A stretch of DNA of 64,000 nucleotides from SKLM01 sp964575455 (GCA_964575455.1 CAZNRX010000009.1:1-64000), one strand, 5' to 3'. Shown: positions 42,119 through 51,836, numbered from the stretch's first letter. A program made the numbers and translations. Notes: generated by a model from the sequence alone, not told the origin.

Positions 42119-43453
42119 TCAGCTCCTCACCATGCGCTGCGTGATCTGCGCCCGACTGAGCCCTGAGCTCCTCCAGCCTGCCGCGCCGAGCTGGAGACTC
42201 AACGCAGTGGTCAGATCATCGCCGTTCCTAACCTGGCAGACAGGCACGCCGACAGCCGTGATGGCGTCCGCTAGCCCCCCCGTCCCCGGGGGGCCACCGA
42301 AGGACCCGGCGTCGATGAGCACGACCACCGGCCGCAAGCCGCGCTGCGACAGCAGGTCCGCAGCCAGCGCCACGTCATCGTCCGTAGAGGGCGTGACGAC
42401 GATCACGGTGCTGCCTCGCGGCATGTGCTGAGCGTGCCCCGCCATCAAGGCCGATATGGAGAGATCGCCCTGCGCGTACAGGGGCGCGAGAAGCTCCAGG
42501 ATCTTGCCCAGCTGGCGTCCCCCGCGGTCTGGAGGCAGGACATCCGGCGTCCTCTGGGACGCCTGATGGTAGCTAATCAGGCCCACCGCCCGGTCTCGAC
42601 GGAGGAAGTGGCGCGCCAGAGAAGCCACGATACTGATCCCGTACTCCTCGGTGGAGGGAGGGAGCGTCACCTCCTTCCAGGGCGACCAGATCGCCTCCAC
42701 AGCCTGGTCGGGCGGGGAGTAGGGCCTCTCGGCCTGAACCCGAGTCTCGGCATCGAGGAAGATCCAGACCTCGGCCAGCGGATCGAGCTCGAACTCCTTG
42801 ACGATCAACTGTCCTCTCCGCGCTGAACTCAACCAATGGGTCCGGTTCAGCGGGTCGCCGGGGACGTACTCCCGCACACCAGACGCGTTGGGCGTCACCT
42901 GATGGGTGCGGAGCTGGAGCGCCTCGCCCCCGGGCAACAAGCCGGGGGGACTGGGAAAAGCCCCCACGTCCACCATCATAGGATAGACCAACAGGGAGCC
43001 TTCGGATGGCACCGCCCGGCTGACCGGGAAGAGACCGAAGAGATCACCGGATATGACGTCCGTCGGGCCGAGGGGGAAGATGCCCCGCTGCACCAGGCGC
43101 GTCCGCGCCCGGTACGTACGATGCTCACCCGCCCCGATCAGGGTGAGCACGCGAGACCCTCGTGAGCCCGGGAGAGCGGATCGATCTTGCACCTGGACCC
43201 AGAGTCGGGGCAGACGCCCCTGGTTCTTGATCGTGAAGCGCTCCTCGAAGATCTGCCCGACGTCAGCGCGCAGCGTGCGCGTGGTGCGCTCCAGCTCGAC
43301 GCCCCGCAGCGACACCCGCGACCAGATCCAGCTCGCCGCGAGCAAGAAGGCCCAGAGATAGCTCAGGCGAGCGTAAACGGTCAGCCCGGTCAGGGCCAGG
43401 GCAACCAGGCTGAGAAGCAGCAGAATCAACACAATCCGCAGCGACGTAGTCAC
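42119..43453 (-). CDS. DUF58 protein with von Willebrand-like domain
   Basis: 444 residues with GTG start and AGGAG just upstream. Two membrane helices near the N-terminus (residues 5-45), then a beta-rich region and the DUF58 hallmark GVREYVPGDPLNRTHWLSSA, followed by KEFELDP and a vWA-like metal-site fold. DUF58 proteins work with MoxR ATPases and TgpA transglutaminases in envelope processes not well understood. It is the first gene of a two-gene operon with the transglutaminase. Confidence 0.9.
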   Translation of the reverse strand: MTTSLRIVLILLLLSLVALALTGLTVYARLSYLWAFLLAASWIWSRVSLRGVELERTTRTLRADVGQIFEERFTIKNQGRLPRLWVQVQDRSALPGSRGSRVLTLIGAGEHRTYRARTRLVQRGIFPLGPTDVISGDLFGLFPVSRAVPSEGSLLVYPMMVDVGAFPSPPGLLPGGEALQLRTHQVTPNASGVREYVPGDPLNRTHWLSSARRGQLIVKEFELDPLAEVWIFLDAETRVQAERPYSPPDQAVEAIWSPWKEVTLPPSTEEYGISIVASLARHFLRRDRAVGLISYHQASQRTPDVLPPDRGGRQLGKILELLAPLYAQGDLSISALMAGHAQHMPRGSTVIVVTPSTDDDVALAADLLSQRGLRPVVVLIDAGSFGGPPGTGGLADAITAVGVPVCQVRNGDDLTTALSLQLGAAGWRSSGLSRAQITQRMVRS

Positions 43454-43752
43454 GCTTAACTCCTAGACCAATTCTACCAGCGTAGGGCTGCTTCCGCCAG
43501 CATAACGTGCGGCCGCCAGCCCGTTCTTGGGGCCTCAGCAAACGAAAACAACGGGTTGACGAGAGCAAGATCGCGCCTGACCTGGTGGTCAAATGCGCGC
43601 TGAGCTGGACTACCAGTCAAGGCCGCTTGTGCAGCCGCGCCCATGTGCTGCGAGGAAGGAAGAGCGGGTGGACTGATCAGGGCGCTCGTCTCGTCCGCCC
43701 GTCATTCAGATGAGCACTGCATGCGCCTGGTGCGTACTTGAAGGGCCGGACA
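43454..43752. other. Intergenic region upstream of the DUF58 gene
   Basis: About 300 bases. An extended -10 TGGTAGAAT (minus strand, 43471-43479) lies 17 bases before the DUF58 start; a matching -35 is poor. No terminator for the upstream gene and no other gene is visible. Confidence 0.55.
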
Positions 43753-46113
43753 TCAGCGAGAGCTGAGTACCAGCACATAATGCGCCACAGCACAGCCTGC
43801 CTCGGCCAGCAGCTCTAAATCGAGGTGATCCACCGTTTCGCCGGGTCTACCCGAAAGACTGTCGCCAGGGCGGGTCACCACGAGACCTTGGTAAGACTCG
43901 GACACTGTTGGATCCCCCCAGGCCAGCCGGCTATAGTTGGATGTGAAGAAGAACTGCCACGCATCCATCTTCTCCGTGGACACCCCAAACCAGCGAGCAC
44001 TCTGATCAAAGGCCCGGGCGAAGCCGGATCCCGACTCTAAGCGAGCGAGGCTTGGTTGGCCTGCCCCCAATCCGTGAAGTACTACGGTCGTCCAGGTGTT
44101 AGATCGCCTAGTTGGAAGGACAGGACTGTTGACGAAGTGGCTGCCGCCGAGCTCGCCAAACGCCGCAAACACCACCGTTCGCTTCGGAACCAGATCCAGT
44201 TCGCGAAACAGTCGCGCAGTCTCCAGCAAGACCGCCACAGAGCTCGCATGCTCGTCCGCTCCGGGATAAGACGTCCCCTCCTGGGGATGCGGACTGCTGT
44301 AGGTGGCGGTCAGGAGAACGCGCTGTCCCTCACTCTCCCGGTCCAGGCCCGGGATGTAGCCCACAACATTGATCGCCGGGACCTCTTCGTAGGTCAGACC
44401 ATACATCAGCCGGATCCGCAGACCAGTGTGCAACTCAACCGGCTTCCCAGCTTCCATCGCAGCCTGCAGTTCCTCAAGATCCAGGCCTGCCTGCGCCAGC
44501 AGCTGCCGGGCAGCGGATTCCCCAACTAGCAGATTGGGGAATCTCGGCAGACGCTCCCTGGTCCCGTACGCGCTCAGGTCAAAGACGGGGGGCGAGTCGC
44601 CGTAAGGCAGATCCGCGTCCGGCACGATGCGAATGATGCCCGCACAGGGCACGCGCCCGCTCCAAGGGACATACATATCGGCGTCGGGATCGAGGAGCAG
44701 CAGGCCCGCTCCCTCCAACCCCAGTATCGTGCCGCGTCCCCCATTGCTGGCGACCACGAGTTCGGCCTCGATACTCCCCGTCGCGTCAAAGGCCTGTAGC
44801 GGATCAAACGAGATGCCGTCGCTGAGCAACAGCTGGGATGCGCCGTCTGCGCCCAGCACCTCGAGCCTCGGCTCAGCGGTGATTTGACCGCACACCGCCG
44901 TGTAATGCTGAAAGTAGCTTCCCTCCCGTGTGCTAGGCGTCAGCCCCGCCTGCTCAAATTCGGAGGCTATGTAGCCAGCGGCCTCAGCCGCGGCAGCAGA
45001 CCCGGCGGGGCCGTCTCTCAGCTCCGGCCGGACCAGATAGGCAACGTCGTCCCAGGCCCGGGCGGCATCGAATTGCCGAACCTGTTGTGCAAACTGTGCT
45101 TCAATGCCACCGCTTCGCAACACGGCGCGGGCACCCACGAGGATGAGGGCGACGACCAGAAGAAAGCGGACTACCGACCAACCACTGGGATGAAAGCGTC
45201 CTAGGTCGACGAATCGCTGCATGCCGTGGCCAAACAAGTTGAAGCCCACGATGCTGACGAAGAAAGCCGCAGCCGGGACCATTGGATACCAGGGATACGA
45301 ACGGAACCAGCGCCATGACGTCCCGAGCATCGCCCCCCAATCGGGGACATCGAAGTAGTGGCGTGTCTCGGATGTCGCCATCTCGAATCCGACACGCCCA
45401 CCGCCGACGAATACGTTCACGAATCCCAGCTCGCCGAGCAGAAGCAGCACGCCTCCCATCTCCAGCGCTGCCAGCGCCAAGAAGGTCGCCAAAAGGTTGG
45501 GCAAGACGTGCCGGCTGAGAATGTTCAATGGACTGAGCCCTAAGGAGCGTGCGGCCATAATGTAGAGCTTGTGGCGGATGGTCAGGACGTGGCCCCGGAC
45601 AATTTGGGCGACTTCACCCCAACCTACCAGCGACAGAGCCACAACGAAGGCAACATGACCCCGCTGAATGCCCACTGCATAGACCAGAAGCATGGCCAGG
45701 ATGAGGCCGGGGATGGCGGCCAAGAAGTCAATGATGGCGCGGATGGCTCGGTCGAAGAGGCTTCCTGGCCACCAACCGGCGAGCGTGCCCAAGATCAGCC
45801 CGAACAGCATCCGCGCGATGGTGGCGACGAAAGCCATGACCAGGGTCGTCCGTGCTCCGTAGAGGAGAAGGGACAGCTGATCGCGGCCCAGATCGTCAGT
45901 CCCCAGCGGATACAGGTCGCTGGGAGGGAACGGGGCTTTGTGCAACTCCCCGTCAATCCACTGCAGACGCTTCACCAAATACGGATTGTGCGGGGCCAGT
46001 TCGGGCCCCAGGACGGCCACCAAGACCAGACAAACGACGAACGCGGCGCCCACAATGAAGTAGCCATCGCGCACTCCACGACCCAGCCGTTGCCACAAGG
46101 TCTGAGCTCTCAT
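43753..46113 (-). CDS. DppC-type permease fused to a degenerate M28 peptidase domain
   Basis: 786 residues. Residues 1-310 are an ABC permease of the peptide type (LGTDDLGRDQLSLLLYGART, and an EAA-like loop AARSLGLSPLNILSRHVLPN). A further helix (about 318-335) leads into an outer-surface region of 440 residues that resembles an M28 zinc peptidase with a PA-like insert around 430-500. The zinc ligands are largely lost: AHYDS reads ATYSS (604-606), GANDN reads GADEH and the second Glu of EE is missing; the C-terminal His is absent. The start overlaps the upstream permease stop (ATGA). It is probably a binding or docking domain rather than an enzyme. Confidence 0.82.
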   Translation of the reverse strand: MRAQTLWQRLGRGVRDGYFIVGAAFVVCLVLVAVLGPELAPHNPYLVKRLQWIDGELHKAPFPPSDLYPLGTDDLGRDQLSLLLYGARTTLVMAFVATIARMLFGLILGTLAGWWPGSLFDRAIRAIIDFLAAIPGLILAMLLVYAVGIQRGHVAFVVALSLVGWGEVAQIVRGHVLTIRHKLYIMAARSLGLSPLNILSRHVLPNLLATFLALAALEMGGVLLLLGELGFVNVFVGGGRVGFEMATSETRHYFDVPDWGAMLGTSWRWFRSYPWYPMVPAAAFFVSIVGFNLFGHGMQRFVDLGRFHPSGWSVVRFLLVVALILVGARAVLRSGGIEAQFAQQVRQFDAARAWDDVAYLVRPELRDGPAGSAAAAEAAGYIASEFEQAGLTPSTREGSYFQHYTAVCGQITAEPRLEVLGADGASQLLLSDGISFDPLQAFDATGSIEAELVVASNGGRGTILGLEGAGLLLLDPDADMYVPWSGRVPCAGIIRIVPDADLPYGDSPPVFDLSAYGTRERLPRFPNLLVGESAARQLLAQAGLDLEELQAAMEAGKPVELHTGLRIRLMYGLTYEEVPAINVVGYIPGLDRESEGQRVLLTATYSSPHPQEGTSYPGADEHASSVAVLLETARLFRELDLVPKRTVVFAAFGELGGSHFVNSPVLPTRRSNTWTTVVLHGLGAGQPSLARLESGSGFARAFDQSARWFGVSTEKMDAWQFFFTSNYSRLAWGDPTVSESYQGLVVTRPGDSLSGRPGETVDHLDLELLAEAGCAVAHYVLVLSSR

Positions 46114-47306
46114 ACCGCACTAGCCTCCGAGCCGCGGTGTCGTGGATCTACCAGTGGGTACAGAATCTCCAATAGAAGGTTGACCAGAAAAAACAGGAGA
46201 ACAAGAGGCAGTGTCATGCCTACCAGAGTGACAGTATCTTGAATCTCTATGGCAGTCAGAAGGATCCGGCCAATTCCCGGCCAGTTGAAGATGTACTCGA
46301 CGATGGGCAGAATCTCCAAGCTGAAACGCAGAGAAACCGCTATGGTCGTGAGCAAAGGTACTCCCGCGCTACGCACCACGTGCTGCAGTAGAACCACGCG
46401 CGGCCCCAATCCCTTGGCCGTCGCAGTTCGAGTGTAGTCGGCCTCCAGAACCTCCGCCAGCGCGTGGTAGCTAAGACGCGTGACCGCAGCGGCAGGACGG
46501 GCCGCCAGAACAAGAGCGGGCAGAATCAGGTGAGCGTCCCAGCCAAAGCCGGCGATGGGGAAGAAGTGCACGCCGGTATTCTTGTACAGCCACACACCAA
46601 GCCAGATCAAGAGCATAGCGGCGAAGAAACTGGGCGTGGAGATCCCCAGCACCGAGGCGAAGAGGAGACCGCCGGAGATACGACTCCCGCGCAGGACAGC
46701 GGCTCCAGTCCCCAAAGCGAGACCCGTCGCTGCCGCCAAGCTCAAGGCTGTCGCCAGAAGCCCCAGAGAGAGAGGGAGAGCACGGCGTAATTCCTCGACG
46801 ACAGGTGCGCCTGCCACAGAAGGGTGACTGGACGCAACGACGCCCAGATCACCGCGAGCCAACCCTCTCAGATAGCCGACGGTGAAGGTGCCCGCGCCGC
46901 GGACTACCTCGGCCAGCCCGCCCAAGTCCGCCATTCGGCCCAGACCCACCAGCAGAGCGACCAAGAAGATCAAAGCGACCGCGACCAAAACGACAGACAG
47001 AGCCCGCCAAGCCACATCGAGAAGCAGTGCCGCCGCTCTGCCTGGCAGACGGCTTCCAGCGTAGAAGGTGGCGCAGCCCTCACGAGCTGCCTGCGGAGGA
47101 ACCGCAGGCAGCTGCCTGCGAGACCGCCCGCGCTTAGCCTCATCGAGGGGCTTTTCTTCCCGACGATCGACAATGTGAGAGCGCATCGAATCTGCTCTGC
47201 GCTCAAGATGCACAGGGTCAGGATCGAAGCGCTGGGCCCGATACACGAGTCGACGGGCCTCCCGCATGCCCTGAGCCACCGTGGTCAACCGCAATGCGAT
47301 CTTCAT
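46110..47306 (-). CDS. DppB-type ABC permease with long cytosolic N-terminus
   Basis: 398 residues from the ATG that overlaps the stop of the upstream lipoprotein gene (ATGA). The first 90 residues are charged and cytosolic, which DppB proteins normally lack. Then come about six membrane helices with ADYTRTATAKGLGPRVVLLQ as the EAA loop that contacts an ATPase, and the C-terminal family ending YPLVDPRHR. No ATPase gene is in the cluster, so one of the two ATPase pairs at other loci may serve it. It is coupled to both neighbours. Confidence 0.88.
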   Translation of the reverse strand: MKIALRLTTVAQGMREARRLVYRAQRFDPDPVHLERRADSMRSHIVDRREEKPLDEAKRGRSRRQLPAVPPQAAREGCATFYAGSRLPGRAAALLLDVAWRALSVVLVAVALIFLVALLVGLGRMADLGGLAEVVRGAGTFTVGYLRGLARGDLGVVASSHPSVAGAPVVEELRRALPLSLGLLATALSLAAATGLALGTGAAVLRGSRISGGLLFASVLGISTPSFFAAMLLIWLGVWLYKNTGVHFFPIAGFGWDAHLILPALVLAARPAAAVTRLSYHALAEVLEADYTRTATAKGLGPRVVLLQHVVRSAGVPLLTTIAVSLRFSLEILPIVEYIFNWPGIGRILLTAIEIQDTVTLVGMTLPLVLLFFLVNLLLEILYPLVDPRHRGSEASAV

Positions 47307-47734
47307 TCCTTGGTCACAGCCGCAATGGTCCACTCACTCACAAACTCTCGATCGGAGATGGCCCCCTGGCTCCAGGCCTTCAGGCTCGAATGCTCGATGA
47401 TCGTCACCCTGAGCCCCACTTCGCCATCGCCCCCAGGCATCACGGACAAGTTTAAGCCGCCGGTCATAATGGGTTCAATCCTCGCGACAGTCCGAGCCAC
47501 AGCGAGGGTGATGAGCACCGACTCAGCCTGGAACACGTGGCTCTCAATGGGGTAGGAGCTGGCATAGCGAACGGACGCCCTCCGCGGCTTCTCTGCCACC
47601 TCGATCTTCATGCCAGCAGTTTTCGGTGGGGCCCGGTGGCCTGTGCACGAGCAGCCGACCAGGCATAGAAGAACGGCAAACTGGTTCAGAGTCGCATCCA
47701 CTCTCACCCTGAGCCGTTCAGAACACGCAGTCAT
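47303..47734 (-). CDS. Small lipoprotein of unknown function
   Basis: About 143 residues if the ATG at 47734 is used; GTG codons at 47707 and 47701 (the latter with AGGGTGAGA upstream) are also possible. A hydrophobic segment FAVLLCLVGC ends in a lipobox Cys, then a short polar linker and about 100 residues of predicted beta strands (VRYASSYPIESHVF and TLAVARTVARIEPIMTGG). I do not recognise the family. It is four-base coupled to the next permease and three bases after the preceding gene, so it belongs to the same unit. Confidence 0.7.
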   Translation of the reverse strand: MTACSERLRVRVDATLNQFAVLLCLVGCSCTGHRAPPKTAGMKIEVAEKPRRASVRYASSYPIESHVFQAESVLITLAVARTVARIEPIMTGGLNLSVMPGGDGEVGLRVTIIEHSSLKAWSQGAISDREFVSEWTIAAVTKE

Positions 47735-47752
47735 GGAACCAGGGCTCACTCG

Positions 47753-49516
47753 CTACCAAACCATGGGGACGGCCACGTAGATGACCAAGGTGAGGAGGGA
47801 GTCGATAGCTGCGTAGAGGAAGTACGTGGCAAAGACAGATCGACCGCGAGAGCGCTGAAGGCAGAGCCAGACCAAGCCGGCAGATAGGGAAGCCAAGAGC
47901 ACTGGACCAAGCCATCGTCCTATCAGAAGATTGAGGGAGGGCGCAGCCGGGAACGCGAAAGGAAAGCGGGACAGTAGATCACCGAAGAACAAGACCTTGA
48001 CCCCCAGCTGCAGGAGCATGGCCACCGCGAGACCCAGGACACCGCGCCCATCACTGACCTCGACCACGTTGGTCGCGAGTGAGAAGACCGCCAGCCATAC
48101 CACGGGCACAAGCACCCAGATCAGGGCCAACGGCGCAAAGAAGAGAGACGTGATCACAGACATGACCACGCTGAGGACTGAGTCTACGACGTCGTACACG
48201 GTGACGCGGTTGAGCATCGCCCTCACTTGGGGTGAGGTGCTGGCGTAGACAACATTGTAGCGCTCAAAACCAGCTGTGTCAATCCAGACCACGTGCAGTT
48301 GACCCCCTCCGTCACGGGCCGAACTGGGCCGCAGCGACGCTCCGCGACTCAGATTGACGATCTCTTGCCGCCCGATGTGATCCGGCAATGGTTCCACGGC
48401 CGCGATCTGGAGCATATCCATGCTTTGGCGGCTGGAGACCTGTGTGAAGCAAGCCAAGACCTGACGCGCCGGTTGCCCGTCTAGGAACCGCGGATGACCA
48501 GTCACAGCCGGTTCTCCGGCTTGCACACGAACTGCCCTATCGACAACCTCTGGGGGCGTATACCTAAACAGACCCGTGCCCCCTCGATCGGGTAGTTCCG
48601 GAACAGGAAACGCGACGTAGAAAGTAAAGTCACGTCTCTCCCTTTCCCGCATCTGTAGCACCCATGCCAGATAGACGGAATCGTCGTCTAGCCCCAGGCG
48701 TGGCCCGTCGAACTGGGTGCCAGCCGTTGGTCCGCCGAGCGTAGCCATCTGGATCGACGGTCGACCCGCGACCACATCCTCGCCCAACGTCCCGCGCTCA
48801 GGATCGTATACGGCATACCGGAACTGGGGCGTCGTCCCCACATCTACTCTCCAAGCCAGGTGAACGTAGCCCAGACGGTCCATCTGAGCCGCAGGAAACA
48901 GTCCATCTGGGATCAGCATCTCCGGAGGGCGGACTACCCTTCCCGACCAGTCTAACGCAGCGTGGTAGCAACCAGGCCGGCTGGGGACGCTGTCAGACCA
49001 GAAGACCTCTACGGTTCGCGCCACCGAATCGAGCACCATCGAACTATGGGTCGCCCGCTGTTCGGGAGGCGTCACAGCCAGTGCCTCCTGAACCACCTCG
49101 CCATCCGCGGACAGACGGGCGTAAAACACCTGCGTATTCTGCTCCCATTTGTCTAGCCAGACCAGATGCAGCCGTCCTTCACTGTCCATGGCGAGCTGCG
49201 GCTTCTGTGCCAGGTCACTACGCAACTCCAACGTCCTCTGCACAACGGTCTCGGCGGTCTCATCCAAGCGCGCGAATCTCAGAGCGTGATCAGAACCGAC
49301 CCAGACCAGGAAGGTACTCCCTTCATCGCCCACCTCTAGCGCCACCGGGTTGTTCAAAATGGCAGTGCCCACCACCTTGCCGTTGCTCCACTCATCTGAC
49401 GCGCGCGGCGTACGGCTGGCGGTGACACCGCATCCTGCGATCACTGGCCCCAGGATCGTCAACACGACCACCGCGGACAGAAGTGACCGGGAGACCCAGT
49501 TACTGAATCGTATCAT
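47753..49516 (-). CDS. Lipoprotein with five Trp-containing repeats and a C-terminal membrane domain
   Basis: 587 residues. A lipobox (ILGPVIAGC, Cys29) starts an outer-surface region of about 400 residues. It has repeated strands of the type GRLHLVWLD, RTVEVFWSD, GYVHLAWRV, DSVYLAWVL and GQLHVVWID, about 60-90 residues apart, like blades of a beta-propeller. Four to five membrane helices follow (from about residue 430), including a final one ending VAVPMVW. This mix of lipid anchor, propeller-like part and membrane domain is not a family I recognise. The gene is the first of a unit of four. Confidence 0.8.
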   Translation of the reverse strand: MIRFSNWVSRSLLSAVVVLTILGPVIAGCGVTASRTPRASDEWSNGKVVGTAILNNPVALEVGDEGSTFLVWVGSDHALRFARLDETAETVVQRTLELRSDLAQKPQLAMDSEGRLHLVWLDKWEQNTQVFYARLSADGEVVQEALAVTPPEQRATHSSMVLDSVARTVEVFWSDSVPSRPGCYHAALDWSGRVVRPPEMLIPDGLFPAAQMDRLGYVHLAWRVDVGTTPQFRYAVYDPERGTLGEDVVAGRPSIQMATLGGPTAGTQFDGPRLGLDDDSVYLAWVLQMRERERRDFTFYVAFPVPELPDRGGTGLFRYTPPEVVDRAVRVQAGEPAVTGHPRFLDGQPARQVLACFTQVSSRQSMDMLQIAAVEPLPDHIGRQEIVNLSRGASLRPSSARDGGGQLHVVWIDTAGFERYNVVYASTSPQVRAMLNRVTVYDVVDSVLSVVMSVITSLFFAPLALIWVLVPVVWLAVFSLATNVVEVSDGRGVLGLAVAMLLQLGVKVLFFGDLLSRFPFAFPAAPSLNLLIGRWLGPVLLASLSAGLVWLCLQRSRGRSVFATYFLYAAIDSLLTLVIYVAVPMVW

Positions 49517-49552
49517 CTCGCTTGCTTCTACCCTTCTCCACGCCCCTAGACG

Positions 49553-49585
49553 ACGCAGGCGGAGAACTGAGTTCTCCGCCTGCGT
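49553..49585 (-). terminator. 14-bp hairpin downstream of the DppC-type permease gene
   Basis: ACGCAGGCGGAGAA pairs with TTCTCCGCCTGCGT around CTGAG. No U-tract follows on the minus strand, so it may be an RNA-stabilising or Rho-related structure rather than an intrinsic terminator. Confidence 0.5.
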
Positions 49586-49614
49586 ACCCCCTATGATCGA
49601 TCACCCCAAACCGT

Positions 49615-50619
49615 CTACATGGTGCCCCGCATCTGGGGGTCCAGGGCATCCCGCAGCCCGTCACCCAAGAAGTTGAAGGCTAGCATCACCGATGAGAGCG
49701 TTACAGCTGGGAAGACGATCAAGTGGGGGTCGGACCTCATGGCACGCCAACCCTCACTCAGCATCTGACCCCAACTCGGGAAGGGCGGCGGCACGCCCAA
49801 ACCGATGAAACTCAACGTGGCTTCAAACATGATCAGCTGGGGAATACCGAGCGTCAGCGACACGATGAGGGGACCCAGAGCGTTAGGCAACAGATGTCGC
49901 GCTATGATGGTGAAATCTCCGGCCCCAATCATGCGCGCAGCCAACACGAACTCCTTCTCCTTCAGTGACAGATATTGACCGCGCACGAGACGTGCCGTAC
50001 CCATCCAACTGACGAGCCCAATAGCCCCCACTAGGTTACGAACAGCCGGAAGGCCGGAGGTGGAACCGAGGATGACCATCAGCAAGATGATAAAGAGGAG
50101 CGTGGGAAACGCATACATGAGATCGACGAACCGCATCATCAACGTATCCACCCGACCGCCCAGATAGCCGGAAATAGACCCGTAGACCAGCCCGAACAGC
50201 AGAATCACAGCGGACCCCAGTACCCCGATGGCAATCGAGACCCGGCTCCCGTAGACGATCCGGCTGAAGACATCCCGCCCATACTTGTCAGTTCCCATAA
50301 GATGCGGGAATCTTCCCTCCTCTGTCCGCTGGAAACTGGGACCGGATCTTGTGTTTGCAAAGTCGGTCTCCTTGAAGCCGTATGGGGCGAGCAGCGGTTT
50401 AGCATCGCGCTCCAGCGCCCAGGCCACGATACCATCATCGGCAAAGATGGCAGCCACCAGGACGATAAGGATGAGGACGCCGCCAGCCACGGCCGCCCGG
50501 TTGCGCGTCAGCCGACGCCAGGCATCCCGCCAGAGGCTCTCTGGTGGACGCTCCAAGTCAATCCCCCCGGTGACCGCGCGGTCTTCCACCCGTTCCCTTG
50601 CCACAGCCCTTTCAGCCAT
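49615..50619 (-). CDS. dppC: Peptide ABC transporter permease, DppC type
   Basis: 334 residues. A cytosolic N-terminus, one membrane helix, an outer loop of about 90 residues with LMGTDKYGRDVFSRIVYGSR, five further helices, and the EAA loop VLAARMIGAGDFTIIARHLL that touches the ATPases. The C-terminal DPQMRG is the family ending. The partner permease gene lies 50 bases upstream and a binding lipoprotein before it. Confidence 0.94.
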   Translation of the reverse strand: MAERAVARERVEDRAVTGGIDLERPPESLWRDAWRRLTRNRAAVAGGVLILIVLVAAIFADDGIVAWALERDAKPLLAPYGFKETDFANTRSGPSFQRTEEGRFPHLMGTDKYGRDVFSRIVYGSRVSIAIGVLGSAVILLFGLVYGSISGYLGGRVDTLMMRFVDLMYAFPTLLFIILLMVILGSTSGLPAVRNLVGAIGLVSWMGTARLVRGQYLSLKEKEFVLAARMIGAGDFTIIARHLLPNALGPLIVSLTLGIPQLIMFEATLSFIGLGVPPPFPSWGQMLSEGWRAMRSDPHLIVFPAVTLSSVMLAFNFLGDGLRDALDPQMRGTM

Positions 50620-50669
50620 ACTATGTCTCCCCCAAACGTAGCCAGCTCCATTCCAGAGCCAGCCGCGTA

Positions 50670-51683
50670 CTAATCATAACGTATGCGCGGATCCAGGAAG
50701 GCGTAAGAGATATCCACCAGGATATTCATCACGGCCAACACGAGAGCGTAGATCAGAAAGACGCCCATGATTAGGGTGTAGTCACGGTCGGCTATGCTCG
50801 TCACGAAGAAACGACCTATCCCTGGCACCGCGAAAACAGTCTCAATGATGAAAGAACCTGTCAACCACGCGGCTATGAGCGGGCCAATCACCGTTGTCAC
50901 CGGAATCAATGAGTTCTTGAGCGCGTGACGGAGGACCACCACCTGTTCACGCAGACCCTTGGCCCGAGCCGTGCGGATGTAGTCCTGACGGATAACCTCT
51001 AGCATACTGGCACGCGTCAGCCGGGCGATGATGGCCAACCCACCGCTACCCAGAGTAATCGCAGGCAGAATCATGTGGCTTAGCCAATCCCAGAAGCTAT
51101 CGGTGCCCCAGCGGGCCAACGGCAGGGCTGGCAAATCATTGAGGCTGAGCCAGAGCATGGCCAACATCAACATCAGACCAATGACAAAGTTAGGAATGGA
51201 CACACCGATCAAGCTCAGGAACATGGCGCCATAGTCCATCCAGGTGTCCTGCTTCAGCGCGGAGATCAGGCCCAGCGGAATCCCGAACCCCACTGCGATG
51301 AGCGTGGCTACCAATCCCAGCTGCGCGGAAACTGCGACAGGGGCCTTCAAGAGCCCGCCCTGAAACAACACGTCGTTGATGGTCCGCCCACGGTATTTGT
51401 ACGATGGGCCGAAGTCAAAACCCAGCAGGCCGTTTCGCCCAAAATCCCGCAGCCTCCCGGTGTCAACGATATCTCCCACCATATAGCGCACGTACTGCTT
51501 CCAGACCGGCTCGTCGAGATGATAGCGAGCCTCGAAATTGGCTCGAATCTCCGGTGACATCGGTCGCCCCCCGGTGCTAAAAGGCCCACCGGGAACCATC
51601 TTCATGGCACCGAAGACCACCATAGTGACCGTCAGCATGACAGGGATCAGCCACAGAAACCTTCGCAGAATGTACGTGGTCAT
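50670..51683 (-). CDS. dppB: Peptide ABC transporter permease, DppB type
   Basis: 337 residues with six membrane helices. It has the family start TTYILRRFLWLIPVMLTVT, the outer loop with YHLDEPVWKQYVRYM, the EAA loop DYIRTARAKGLREQVVVLRH, and the ending FLDPRIRYD. The gene lies between the binding lipoprotein and dppC; two hairpins occupy the gap upstream. Confidence 0.95.
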   Translation of the reverse strand: MTTYILRRFLWLIPVMLTVTMVVFGAMKMVPGGPFSTGGRPMSPEIRANFEARYHLDEPVWKQYVRYMVGDIVDTGRLRDFGRNGLLGFDFGPSYKYRGRTINDVLFQGGLLKAPVAVSAQLGLVATLIAVGFGIPLGLISALKQDTWMDYGAMFLSLIGVSIPNFVIGLMLMLAMLWLSLNDLPALPLARWGTDSFWDWLSHMILPAITLGSGGLAIIARLTRASMLEVIRQDYIRTARAKGLREQVVVLRHALKNSLIPVTTVIGPLIAAWLTGSFIIETVFAVPGIGRFFVTSIADRDYTLIMGVFLIYALVLAVMNILVDISYAFLDPRIRYD

Positions 51684-51755
51684 ATCACTTCCTACTCACT
51701 ACTCTCCAACCCTCCTGCATTGTGACACACAGAGGGCGGGAACAGGCCAAGCATT

Positions 51756-51821
51756 CGATGTCAGACCGACATCGCGATAAGTGCTGGGGCTATGTGGCTC
51801 CCCCAAGGGGGAGCCACATAG
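51756..51821. repeat. Two inverted repeats between the binding lipoprotein gene and dppB
   Basis: CTATGTGGCTCCCCC (51790-51804) pairs perfectly with its complement at 51807-51821, and CGATGTC (51756-51762) with GACATCG (51768-51774). They follow the binding-protein stop codon at 51837 and probably protect its mRNA from decay, so that this gene is expressed more than the permeases. Confidence 0.65.
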
Positions 51822-51836
51822 TTCAGTACGTCTAGC

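Noticed and set aside
43550..43570. Further copy of the GTCGACCCGT repeat (CGTCAACCCGTTG)
   Set aside because: Only about ten bases match and neither end of the unit is present; chance is sufficient.
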